DNA from: Anaerolineae bacterium
Lineage (GTDB): Bacteria > Chloroflexota > Anaerolineae > Aggregatilineales > Aggregatilineaceae
NCBI GenBank assembly: GCA_018056405.1
Contig: JAGPFT010000020.1
Coordinates: 1 to 14,088 of the forward strand
Direction: 5' to 3'
Length of the DNA stretch: 14,088 bases
Shown here piece by piece: positions 6,705 to 13,269 of the stretch. The position numbers and the translations under genes were made by a program. How positions within the stretch are numbered: the stretch's first letter is position 1; each line of letters starts with the position of its first letter. Under the pieces are notes generated by a model. It saw only the letters and a list, made by a program, of their open reading frames with translations, was not told where the DNA came from and ran no database searches.

Positions 6705-7373
6705 ATGCCCGCTCCGAACCTGATTACGCTGACTGACCCGCACGCGCCCGCCGCCGAGGCGTACCGGACGCTGCGCACGAACCTGATGTTCTACGGGGTG
6801 GATCGGCAGGCCAGCGCCCTGGTGATCACCTCGGCAGTGCCCGGCGAAGGGGCAAGCGTGGCGCTGGCGAACCTGGCGGTGACCGTGGCCCAGGCCGGGC
6901 ACCGCACGGTGGCGGTGGATTGCGACCTGCGCAAGCCCGCCCAGCACGCACTGTGGGGGCTGGGCAACGAGCGCGGCCTGACGACCATGCTGCTCGACAA
7001 CGCGGCCCTGGCCGACCCGCCCTTGCAGGCGGTGGGCGTGGACCACCTGCACGTGCTGACCAGCGGGCCGTTGCCGCCCAATCCCGCCGACCTGGTGGGG
7101 TCGCGGCGCATGGACGAGGTGATCGCTGCGCTGCGCGAGCGCGCCGACTATGTGCTGTTCGATGCGCCGCCGGTGCTGGCCGTCAGCGACGCCGCCGTGC
7201 TTGGGCACAAGCTCGACGGGCTGCTGCTGGTGCTGCGGGCGGGGGCGTCGCGCCGCGACCTTGCGGCCCGCGCCAGGGACGAGCTGCAGCGCGTGGGTGT
7301 GAATATTCTGGGGGCGGTGTTGGTCAACGCACCGCGCGACAGCGCCGTGAGCGGGTATTACGCACGGACATGA
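6705..7373 (+). CDS. CpsD/CapB-like BY-kinase-family ATPase, Walker A lysine missing
   Basis: Predicted 222 aa, the usual length for a stand-alone cytoplasmic BY-kinase domain. Residues 17-30 (AAEAYRTLRTNLMF) match the conserved N-terminal E-A-Y-R-x-L-R-T-N motif. Walker A' is VAVDCDLRKP (Asp72, Asp74) and Walker B is YVLFDAPPVLAVSDA (Asp153), both well kept. Walker A reads PGEGASVALAN instead of PGEGKSTTxAN, so Ala50 replaces the ATP-binding lysine and Val52 the usual Thr. The C-terminal Tyr cluster is reduced to Tyr218-Tyr219 (SGYYART). It may therefore be a pseudokinase that still docks on the Wzz-like partners. AGGTGGGG precedes the ATG at 6705; GTG 6702 is possible. Confidence 0.85.
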   Translation: MPAPNLITLTDPHAPAAEAYRTLRTNLMFYGVDRQASALVITSAVPGEGASVALANLAVTVAQAGHRTVAVDCDLRKPAQHALWGLGNERGLTTMLLDNAALADPPLQAVGVDHLHVLTSGPLPPNPADLVGSRRMDEVIAALRERADYVLFDAPPVLAVSDAAVLGHKLDGLLLVLRAGASRRDLAARARDELQRVGVNILGAVLVNAPRDSAVSGYYART

Positions 7374-7387
7374 ACAATCTCGTAGGG

Positions 7388-7490
7388 GTTTACCTCACCC
7401 CTAAATCCCCTCTCCACACGCGGCGAGGGGACTTATCAGCAGAATGACTCCCCCTCTCCGTTCTCGGAGAGGGGGCCGGGGGGTGAGGTT
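7388..7490. repeat. Degenerate CCTCACCCC composite palindrome with two hairpins
   Basis: ACCTCACCCCTAAATCC opens the unit and GGGGGGTGAGGT closes it. Inside are CCCCTC/GAGGGG (7407-7412 / 7425-7430) and a perfect 11-bp hairpin CCCCCTCTCCG-TTCT-CGGAGAGGGGG (7450-7475). It belongs with the elements at 3285, 5866 and 10662 but lacks the GAGGCGCG..CAGCGCC block. It separates the kinase-like gene from rfbA and may attenuate read-through. Confidence 0.55.
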
Positions 7491-7515
7491 CTCAAGTAGG
7501 GGCGGGCCTGCACAA

Positions 7516-7546
7516 GACTTCCGAAGTCTCCGAGACTTCGGAAGTC
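7516..7546. repeat. ACTTCCGAAGT-type palindromic repeat, second copy
   Basis: The 15-bp arms GACTTCCGAAGTCTC and GAGACTTCGGAAGTC surround one central C. It is directly preceded by GTAGGGGCGGGCCTGCA (7497-7513), exactly the left half of a GTAGGGGCG palindrome. Confidence 0.7.
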
Positions 7547-7612
7547 CGCGCGACCCAGGGCGCAGCGGCGCCCCTGCGCCGTCAAGACCAGACACAAAGG
7601 GAGCAGGTAGCG

Positions 7613-8683
7613 GTGAAAGGGTTGATCCTGAGCGGCGGCAAGGGCACGCGCCTGTATCCGCTGACCTATACGCGAGCCAAGCAGTTGATTCCGGTGGCCA
7701 ACAAGCCGGTGCTTTTCCGCGTCATCGAGGCGATCCGTGCGGCCGGCGTGGAAGAGATCGGGATCGTCATCGGCGATACCGGGCCGGAGATTCGCGAGGC
7801 CGTGCGGGACGGCGCGCAGTTCGGCGTGCGCGTGACTTACATTCCGCAGGATGCGCCGCTGGGTCTGGCTCACGCCGTGAAGATTTCGCGCGACTTCCTG
7901 GGCGACGACCGTTTCGTCATGTTCCTGGGCGATAACGTCATCCAGGGCGGCATCAGCCCGCTGATCGCTGAGTTCGCCGGGCATCACGACTGGAACAGTC
8001 AGATCGTGTTGACCGAGGTCGAGGTGCCGGAGCAATACGGCGTCGCCCGGCTGAACGGAGAGGGGCGCATTGTCGAACTAGTCGAGAAGCCGAAGAACCC
8101 GCCCTCTAACCTGGCCCTGGTCGGCATCTACATGTTCGATCACCACATCTTCGAGGCGACGGACGCGATCAAGCCGTCCTTTCGCGGCGAGCTGGAGATC
8201 ACCGACGCCATCCAGTGGTTGGTCGAGCACGGCTACGTGGTCTACCCGCACATCCATCGCGGTTGGTGGATTGACACCGGGCGGCCCGGCGACATGCTCA
8301 CCGCCAACAGTCTCGTCCTGGAAGAACTGACGCCGGAGATTCGCGGGCGCGTGGATGCCACCTCGGAGGTGGACACGCGGGTGACGGTCGAGGATGGGGC
8401 GGAGATCATCAACAGCGTGGTGCGCGGGCCGGCGATCATCGGGCGCAACACGCGCATCGTCAACAGCTACGTAGGGCCATTCTCCAGTATCTACCACGAC
8501 GTGGTGATCGAGAACAGCGAGATCGAGCGCAGCATCGTGTTGGAGCATAGCACCATCCGCGACATCCCGACGCGCATCCAGGACAGCCTGATCGGGCGTC
8601 ACGCCGAGGTGACCATGAACGCGCTGCGCCCCAGAGCGATCAAGATGCACCTGGGCGATCACAGCCGGCTGGGGCTGCTGTAA
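7613..8683 (+). CDS. rfbA: Glucose-1-phosphate thymidylyltransferase, long form (RmlA/RfbA)
   Basis: Predicted 356 aa. It makes dTDP-glucose from dTTP and glucose-1-phosphate, the first step toward dTDP-deoxysugars. The nucleotidyltransferase domain carries GGKGTRLYPLT (8-18), KQLIPVANKP (23-32), LGDN (105-108), VEKPKNPPSN (157-166) and GWWIDTGRPGDML (217-229). Residues about 250-335 form a hexapeptide-type left-handed helix (AEIINSVVRGPAIIGRNT and similar), which marks the long class (StrD-like) rather than the 290-aa enterobacterial RmlA. The GTG at 7613 is supported by AAGGGAG (7597-7603), 9 nt upstream. The next gene starts 9-15 bp after its stop and rfbB follows, so this is one operon. 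A related sugar nucleotidyltransferase is possible, but the rfbB neighbour favours dTDP-glucose. Confidence 0.92.
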   Translation: MKGLILSGGKGTRLYPLTYTRAKQLIPVANKPVLFRVIEAIRAAGVEEIGIVIGDTGPEIREAVRDGAQFGVRVTYIPQDAPLGLAHAVKISRDFLGDDRFVMFLGDNVIQGGISPLIAEFAGHHDWNSQIVLTEVEVPEQYGVARLNGEGRIVELVEKPKNPPSNLALVGIYMFDHHIFEATDAIKPSFRGELEITDAIQWLVEHGYVVYPHIHRGWWIDTGRPGDMLTANSLVLEELTPEIRGRVDATSEVDTRVTVEDGAEIINSVVRGPAIIGRNTRIVNSYVGPFSSIYHDVVIENSEIERSIVLEHSTIRDIPTRIQDSLIGRHAEVTMNALRPRAIKMHLGDHSRLGLL

Positions 8684-8698
8684 CGGGCTTGTGTGCTG

Positions 8699-9559
8699 AT
8701 GACCCCTGTACGCCTCATCGTCGCCGACCTCGACGGCACGCTGCTCACTTCTGATCACGTGGTCTCGCCCTTCACGGAGGCGGCTATCCGGGCGGCGCAG
8801 GCGCGCGGCGTGCGGTTCACTGTGGCCACCGGCAAGACGTTCCCCTCGACGGTCGCGCTGATCCGCCAGTTCAACATCACCATCCCGCTCATCTGCGGCA
8901 ACGGCACGCAGGTCTTCGCCCCGGAGGGGTCGCTGGTCTACGAAGACCCGATCCCGCTGGACTACGCGCTGGAGGCAATTGGCATGGCCGAAGCGCGTGG
9001 CTTCACGCCGGTGATCTACACGGCCAACGGCTTGCTGGCGAGGGTTCACGATGCGAATGTCGCGGAACTGCTTGAGTACCATGAGCCGCCGCCCGATCTC
9101 ATAGACAACTGGGCGACTGCGCTGCGCGGGCCGTATCGCGCCTTCAAAATGGTGCTGATGCACCAGGACCACGAGCGGGTGAGCCGTTTCTTCGACGACC
9201 TGTGGGCGGCCTTCGACGGGCGGGCGCAGATCGTGCGCTCCGGCCTGGCCTCGGTGGTAGAGGTCATGCCTGCCGGGGTGACCAAAGGCACGGCGCTGGT
9301 GCACCTGGTCGAGCACCTCGGCCTGGATGTCCGCGACGCGCTCTGCCTGGGCGACAACTGCAACGACCTGGACATGATCCGCCGCGCCGGAATCGGCGTG
9401 GCCATGCGCCACGCACCGGAAGAAGTGCGGGCGGCAGCCGATTACGTCACCGGCAGCAACGACGAGGATGGAGTCGGCCACGCGATTCACCGCTTCGTGC
9501 TGTCGGCAGCAGGCGCGGAGGCTGCGCCCGATCCCTCTGAGAGGAGAATTGCCCCATGA
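8699..9559 (+). CDS. HAD-superfamily phosphatase, Cof type (class IIB)
   Basis: Predicted 286 aa. The four HAD motifs are present: DLDGTLL with nucleophile Asp10 and acid Asp12, Thr44 in TVATGK, Lys196 in GVTKGTAL, and GDNCNDLDM with Mg-binding Asp219 and Asp223. The large cap between motifs II and III is the Cof/IIB type, whose members dephosphorylate sugar phosphates and similar small molecules. Placement between rfbA and rfbB suggests a role in sugar-phosphate metabolism, but the substrate is not readable. The start is uncertain: ATG 8699 (used here) or GTG 8693, neither with a good Shine-Dalgarno, so translation may depend on coupling to rfbA. The stop overlaps the rfbB start by 4 bp (ATGA). 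Confidence 0.87.
   Translation: MTPVRLIVADLDGTLLTSDHVVSPFTEAAIRAAQARGVRFTVATGKTFPSTVALIRQFNITIPLICGNGTQVFAPEGSLVYEDPIPLDYALEAIGMAEARGFTPVIYTANGLLARVHDANVAELLEYHEPPPDLIDNWATALRGPYRAFKMVLMHQDHERVSRFFDDLWAAFDGRAQIVRSGLASVVEVMPAGVTKGTALVHLVEHLGLDVRDALCLGDNCNDLDMIRRAGIGVAMRHAPEEVRAAADYVTGSNDEDGVGHAIHRFVLSAAGAEAAPDPSERRIAP
9541..9547 (+). promoter_or_regulatory. Ribosome binding site of rfbB inside the HAD gene
   Basis: GAGGAGA lies 8 nt before the ATG at 9556 and within the last codons of the HAD gene. With the ATGA stop/start overlap it indicates translational coupling and fixes the rfbB start. Confidence 0.7.
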
Positions 9560-10584
9560 AGACGATCCTGGTCACTGGTGGCGCGGGCTTCATCGGCAGC
9601 GCGTTCGTGCGGCGCATGGTCGAGAAGTATCCCGACTACACCCTCGTCGTGCTCGACAAGCTGACCTACGCCGGCAACCTGGACAACCTGCTGCCGGTTC
9701 ACGACGCGCCCAACTACCGCTTCGAGCGCGGCGACATCGCCCACCGCCAGACCGTGCAGCGGGTGATCGAGCAGTACGGCGTGGATGCCATCGTGAACTT
9801 CGCCGCCGAGACGCACGTGGATCGCTCGATCCTGGAGCCGGACGCCTTCATTTACACCGATGTCGTCGGCCTGTATATGTTGCTCGACGTGGCGCGGCAG
9901 GTGGGCGTGCAGCGCGTGCACCATGTGAGCACGGATGAGGTCTACGGGTCTATCGCCGAGGGCTTCTTCCGCGAGGGGGACGTGTTGCAGCCGAACAGCC
10001 CCTACGCGGCCAGCAAGGCGGGCGGCGAGATGATGGTGCGCGCCTACCATGTGACCTACGGGTTGCACACGACCGTCACGCGCGGCAGCAACACCTTCGG
10101 GCCGTACCAGTACCCGGAGAAGCTGGCTCCGTTCTTCATCACCGAGGCCATAGACGACCGCCCGCTGCCGCTCTATGGCGACGGGATGCAGGTGCGCGAC
10201 TGGCTGTACGTGGACGATCACTGCGACGCCATTGACGCCGTGCTGCACCGGGGCACGCCCGGCGCCATCTACAACGTCGGCGGAGAGCACGAGCTACACA
10301 ACGTCGAGGTCACACGCTTCATTCTGCGGGCGCTCGGCAAGCCGGAGAACCTGATCCGCCATGTGGCCGACCGACCCGGTCACGACCGCCGCTACGCCCT
10401 GACCAACGACAAGATTCGCGCCGAGCTAGGCTGGACGCCGCAGCACACCTTCGAGGAGGCGATGACCGCGACGGTGCGCTGGTACCAGGCCAATGAGTGG
10501 TGGTGGCGCAAGATCAAGACCGGCGAGTACCTGGAATACTACAAGCGCCAGTACGCCGAGCGTCTCGCCGGGGCAGGTGGGTAG
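9556..10584 (+). CDS. rfbB: dTDP-glucose 4,6-dehydratase (RmlB/RfbB)
   Basis: Predicted 342 aa, the normal length for this extended short-chain dehydrogenase family. It converts dTDP-glucose to dTDP-4-keto-6-deoxyglucose with tightly bound NAD. The Rossmann motif is TGGAGFIGS (7-15). STDEVYG (125-131) supplies Thr126, Asp127 and Glu128, and YAASK supplies Tyr150 and Lys154, equivalent to the known catalytic residues of RmlB. RGSNTFGPYQYPEKL (176-190) and RPGHDRRYAL (273-282) are typical substrate-site segments. No rfbC or rfbD follows, so the end product (L-rhamnose or another 6-deoxyhexose) is open. Confidence 0.94.
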   Translation: MKTILVTGGAGFIGSAFVRRMVEKYPDYTLVVLDKLTYAGNLDNLLPVHDAPNYRFERGDIAHRQTVQRVIEQYGVDAIVNFAAETHVDRSILEPDAFIYTDVVGLYMLLDVARQVGVQRVHHVSTDEVYGSIAEGFFREGDVLQPNSPYAASKAGGEMMVRAYHVTYGLHTTVTRGSNTFGPYQYPEKLAPFFITEAIDDRPLPLYGDGMQVRDWLYVDDHCDAIDAVLHRGTPGAIYNVGGEHELHNVEVTRFILRALGKPENLIRHVADRPGHDRRYALTNDKIRAELGWTPQHTFEEAMTATVRWYQANEWWWRKIKTGEYLEYYKRQYAERLAGAGG

Positions 10585-10661
10585 CAACTGCCCCGCCCGC
10601 CCGCACTGGCCGCCAGGGGTGCGTGCAGAGATCGTCAGCGACTCGCTTGACGTGGGGCATT

Positions 10662-10754
10662 GACCTCACCCCCGGCCTCGCTGCGCTCGGCCAGCCCCCT
10701 CTCCGTTGCGGAGAGGGGGCAACGAGGCGCGTCAGCGCCGAGTGGGGGTGAGGT
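10662..10754 (+). repeat. GACCTCACCCCC-type composite palindrome, most complete copy
   Basis: ACCTCACCCCC (10663-10673) and GGGGGTGAGGT (10744-10754) are perfect 11-bp terminal inverted repeats. Between them is a perfect 12-bp hairpin GCCCCCTCTCCG-TTG-CGGAGAGGGGGC (10694-10720). On either side are GC-rich arms, the right one GGCGC-GTCA-GCGCC. Folded, the unit gives a cloverleaf-like cruciform. Copies lie at 3285 (inverted), 5866 and, degenerate, 7388. It is downstream of rfbB. Confidence 0.7.
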
Positions 10755-10796
10755 AAACCAGGGCACGGCACACTGCCCGACAGCTTGTGCACACAC

Positions 10797-10828
10797 CCGC
10801 CGCTGGGGGAACAGACCCGGCGGCTTTT
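10797..10828 (+). terminator. Possible intrinsic terminator of the rfb operon
   Basis: CCGCC (10797-10801) pairs with GGCGG (10819-10823), with an inner GGG/CCC after a 3-nt bulge, followed by CTTTT. The U run is short and the site is about 210 bp after the rfbB stop, so the call is weak. Confidence 0.3.
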
Positions 10829-10853
10829 CGCGCTCAGGGGTGGGTGGGGGCCG

Positions 10854-11954
10854 TCAGAGCTGCGGAACCTGCACGACCAGCTCGTTCTGGTCGCGGATGG
10901 CCAGGCCGATGATGGCATCGTTAGGATAGAAGGCCATGCCGGGGAACAGGCCGAGCACAAACCCCTCGAACTTGGTACGCAGCAGCCCGCTATCCGGGCC
11001 GATGGCCCGCCCGTAGATGTCCACCATGCGCGCAACCGGCGTGCCTGGGGCCAGCAGGTCGCCGGGCTGAACCAGGTGATGGACGATGCAGGCTTGCGGT
11101 ACGCGCGGGTGGATGGTGCGCCGCACGGGATAGCCGGGCCTGATGATCGGGATGTCGGGCAGCGCCTCCGGCGGGTCGGGCAGCATCTCCGCCCAGCGCA
11201 TGACGTTGCGCACGCCGATCACCACGGCCTGCACGTAGTCCGTGTTGACCGCCTTCTGCCCGCCGATCTCGATGGTGATCGCCGGAATGCGCCCCCGGTT
11301 AAGCGCCGCGCCGCTGACCGAGCGATGCAGGTTTAGCTCCATGTAGCGCGCCGACGCAAACTCGTTGACCACTGTCAGGCCCAGCGCGTCGAGCATCTGG
11401 CCCATTGTCTGTTGGAGCTTCTCGGCGATCACTTTGTCTGCAGCGTTGCTGTAGAACACCGGATCGCGGAAGGCAAAGGGGATCGAGCGGATGCCGAAAT
11501 CGTGCAGGTCAATCAGGTAGTTGGCTGTGGCGCTGATGCGCTCGAACAGGCGACTGTAGGCTTGTTCCAGAGCAGGAGCGAAATGGTTGGGATAGTCGGC
11601 ATCGGGCGACGACAGGCCGGGGAACAGGCGATTGGGGTCTTTGCCGCCCAGGTAGTAGGGGCTGCGCTCACCCGTGCGCAGTCCTGCCGGGCTGAGCGTG
11701 GGAATGGCGACCAGCGTGCCGCGCAGTTGGGCCAGCAGTTCCGGGGTGATCAGATGGTGGATGACCGCGATGCCATCATACTCACCGCCGTGAATGTTAG
11801 CTGTCAGCCACAGGACAGGTTCCGCCGCCTCGCGCCCCTGGGCGATGATGACCGGGAAGAACTCCGACCCGCCCGTGGGCAGCGGCAGCGCCTCGAACGT
11901 CCCGTAGACGATCTGCCCTGGTTTGCTGCGTGCACTGCCGACCTGTACCGTCAT
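10854..11954 (-). CDS. Succinylglutamate desuccinylase / aspartoacylase-family zinc hydrolase
   Basis: Predicted 366 aa. Zinc ligands of the AstE/AspA branch of the M14 fold are visible: His55 and Glu58 in NIHGGEYDG, and His151 in LIDLHDFG. DPNRLFPG (106-113) is the family's substrate-binding motif, and Glu229 in ITIEIGGQK is the expected catalytic glutamate. A beta-rich tail (about 280-366, QPGDLLAPGTPVARMVDIYG) resembles the barrel-sandwich C-domain of such deacylases. The substrate is not determined; nothing nearby points to arginine catabolism, so I assign no gene symbol. The frame is open upstream to 12230, but that part overlaps the neighbouring gene and is unlike the family, so ATG 11954 is used. 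GAGGAG lies 13 nt before it. It probably shares a transcript with the 12886 gene (35-bp gap). Confidence 0.85.
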   Translation of the reverse strand: MTVQVGSARSKPGQIVYGTFEALPLPTGGSEFFPVIIAQGREAAEPVLWLTANIHGGEYDGIAVIHHLITPELLAQLRGTLVAIPTLSPAGLRTGERSPYYLGGKDPNRLFPGLSSPDADYPNHFAPALEQAYSRLFERISATANYLIDLHDFGIRSIPFAFRDPVFYSNAADKVIAEKLQQTMGQMLDALGLTVVNEFASARYMELNLHRSVSGAALNRGRIPAITIEIGGQKAVNTDYVQAVVIGVRNVMRWAEMLPDPPEALPDIPIIRPGYPVRRTIHPRVPQACIVHHLVQPGDLLAPGTPVARMVDIYGRAIGPDSGLLRTKFEGFVLGLFPGMAFYPNDAIIGLAIRDQNELVVQVPQL

Positions 11955-11989
11955 TTGCGCTGATGTGCTCCTCGGTTGGGCGGGCCACC

Positions 11990-12886
11990 TCAGGCCCGGT
12001 CGTGTTTGGCCAGCGCGGTGGCAAGCTGTGCGCTGACTAACTCCAGCAGCATGACATGCTTCTGGGGGACGCTGTTGGGCTGGGCGCGGCAGGCCAGCAA
12101 AGCGCCGAAGCGCAGTGCCGCCCCGACAGGCACGCATACCCCGGTTTGCAAGTATCCCCCCTGGACAAAGGGATGGTTCGGGCGGTCTTCCGGGCCAACG
12201 GTGCGGCTCTGCCCGGTCTGGGCCACCCACCCGACCAGCGTGCTGCTCTGGGCTTGCTGGTATGGTGCGCTATGGGTCAGGTGGGGCGGGCCAATCTGCG
12301 CGCGCAGCGTGAGCTGGTCGGGAGCTGCCGGGTCTGCGCCGAAGAAGGCCACGTAGTCGTAGTCCAGGTCGTGGATGGCCTCGACTGCCGCGCGGATCAT
12401 GGCCTCTGGCGTGCGCGCCCGTACCAGCAACTTGGCGAGCAGACGCACCGGAGGTAGCGTGTCGGCGCGCAGTGTTTCCAGGCGTCGCTCCTCGACCAGC
12501 CGCTTGATCCGGCGCAGCAAGTCATCTCCGGCGAAGGGTGCCACCGAAATCTCGTCGGCCTGGCCCGGCAAGCCGAAATCCGCCTCCTCGTCTACGAGGA
12601 CGATCAGCAGGCGGGGGTAGGTATGGCGCAACTGCCTGACGAATTCGAACGTATCGCCCGACTGCGCGTCCAGCACCAGCACGTCGGTGCGCGTCTGCGG
12701 ATCGGCCAGGTGCTCAATCGCCTCCTGCTGGCGGGTGACGAGCGTCAGGGCCATCTGCGGCTCGCGGGCAAAGTGGTCGCGGAAGCGGGTCAGCGCCTCG
12801 CGCGGGACGGCGGCGAGCACATGGATCGTCGGCGGATTGGTCATGATGGCAAGTGTCCCCGTAGCGCCTGGTTCTCCGCGCGCCAT
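11990..12886 (-). CDS. Degenerate receiver plus GAF-domain sensor protein
   Basis: Predicted 298 aa. Residues about 20-133 look like a response-regulator receiver: DVLVLDAQSGDTFEFVRQLR (68-87) puts Asp73 at the phosphoacceptor site, and VAPFAGDDLLRRIKRL (115-130) matches the end of the fold. The acidic pair expected after strand 1 is absent (IHVLAAVPREA), and the invariant Lys of the KPF motif is Ala116, so ordinary phosphorylation is doubtful. Residues about 145-295 fit a GAF domain (AVEAIHDLDYDYVAFFGA; GWVAQTGQSRTVGPED; CVPVGAALRFGALLACRA). There is no DNA-binding or enzymatic output domain, so it may be a single-protein sensor or partner of an unlinked kinase. ATG 12886 sits 7 nt after a TATAAT box, so the mRNA is probably leaderless; an internal ATG at 12844 is an alternative. 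Confidence 0.75.
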   Translation of the reverse strand: MARGEPGATGTLAIMTNPPTIHVLAAVPREALTRFRDHFAREPQMALTLVTRQQEAIEHLADPQTRTDVLVLDAQSGDTFEFVRQLRHTYPRLLIVLVDEEADFGLPGQADEISVAPFAGDDLLRRIKRLVEERRLETLRADTLPPVRLLAKLLVRARTPEAMIRAAVEAIHDLDYDYVAFFGADPAAPDQLTLRAQIGPPHLTHSAPYQQAQSSTLVGWVAQTGQSRTVGPEDRPNHPFVQGGYLQTGVCVPVGAALRFGALLACRAQPNSVPQKHVMLLELVSAQLATALAKHDRA

Positions 12887-12893
12887 GCGGCCT

Positions 12894-12922
12894 ATTATAG
12901 GAGCGTTGTGAATCGGTCACAA
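12894..12922 (-). promoter_or_regulatory. Promoter giving a probably leaderless mRNA for the receiver-GAF gene
   Basis: On the minus strand, TTGTGA (12922-12917), 17 bp, then a perfect TATAAT (12899-12894), then only AGGCCGC before the ATG at 12886. Transcription should start at the first base of the start codon. Geometry and hexamers nearly duplicate the esterase promoter at 3426-3454. Confidence 0.6.
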
Positions 12923-12940
12923 CCTGGGGCAAGGGTACAT

Positions 12941-13142
12941 CTCGCGTAGGGTCTACGAACAAGTTGTTGGGCGATTGCCAGAGCGCCCCAATCCCCTTCC
13001 CCCAGCAAAGCTAAGGGAAGGGGAGAATCGCTTATCAGATCGTCCCCCCTCTAGCTCGGCTGGGGGGGGATTGAGGGGGGAGGCGTTCACCGAGTAGTCA
13101 TGACCTCCCCTGGCAATAGGTTGTTCGTGGACCCTCTCGCGT
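12941..13142. mobile_element. MITE-like element with imperfect terminal inverted repeats
   Basis: CGCGTAGGGTCTACGAACAA (12943-12962) is an inverted match to TTGTTCGTGGACCCTCTCGCG (13121-13141), with about 18 of 20 positions agreeing. Further inward ATTGCCAG (12975-12982) pairs with CTGGCAAT (13110-13117). The 130-bp interior has a perfect 9-bp hairpin CCCCTTCCC/GGGAAGGGG (12993-13001 / 13015-13023) and a CCCCCTCTAGCTCGGC unit (13042-13090) related to 551-603. There is no coding capacity and I found no clear target-site duplication. A non-autonomous element is the simplest reading; an extended cruciform regulatory site is the alternative. Confidence 0.5.
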
Positions 13143-13161
13143 GGGGAGCAAGATTGGTTCG

Positions 13162-13193
13162 TGTAGGGGCGGGTTTGCAAACCCGCCCCCACA
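13162..13193. repeat. GTAGGGGCG-type palindromic repeat, near-perfect copy
   Basis: It matches the 316-347 palindrome base for base except for one change in the right arm (CCCCCACA instead of CCCCTACA). It lies in the gap between the MITE-like element and the transporter gene. Confidence 0.7.
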
Positions 13194-13269
13194 AATCACG
13201 CAGCGAAACCCTCAAGATCGCCAGCCCATGCCAAAGATGACACTCACTGCGTGGAAGGAGGAGACGCGC

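Noticed and set aside
8078..9490. 470-residue open frame antisense to rfbA and the HAD gene
   Set aside because: The opposite strand encodes two proteins with full family motifs. The antisense frame is His/Val/Asp/Arg-rich low complexity, as expected of a GC-rich shadow.
11955..12230. N-terminal extension of the aspartoacylase-like protein
   Set aside because: This part overlaps the receiver-GAF gene in another frame and is unlike the family. The conserved protein begins at ATG 11954.
12993..13090. CRISPR array or direct-repeat block
   Set aside because: The repeats are inverted and unequal, with no regular spacer structure, and no cas genes are in the window.
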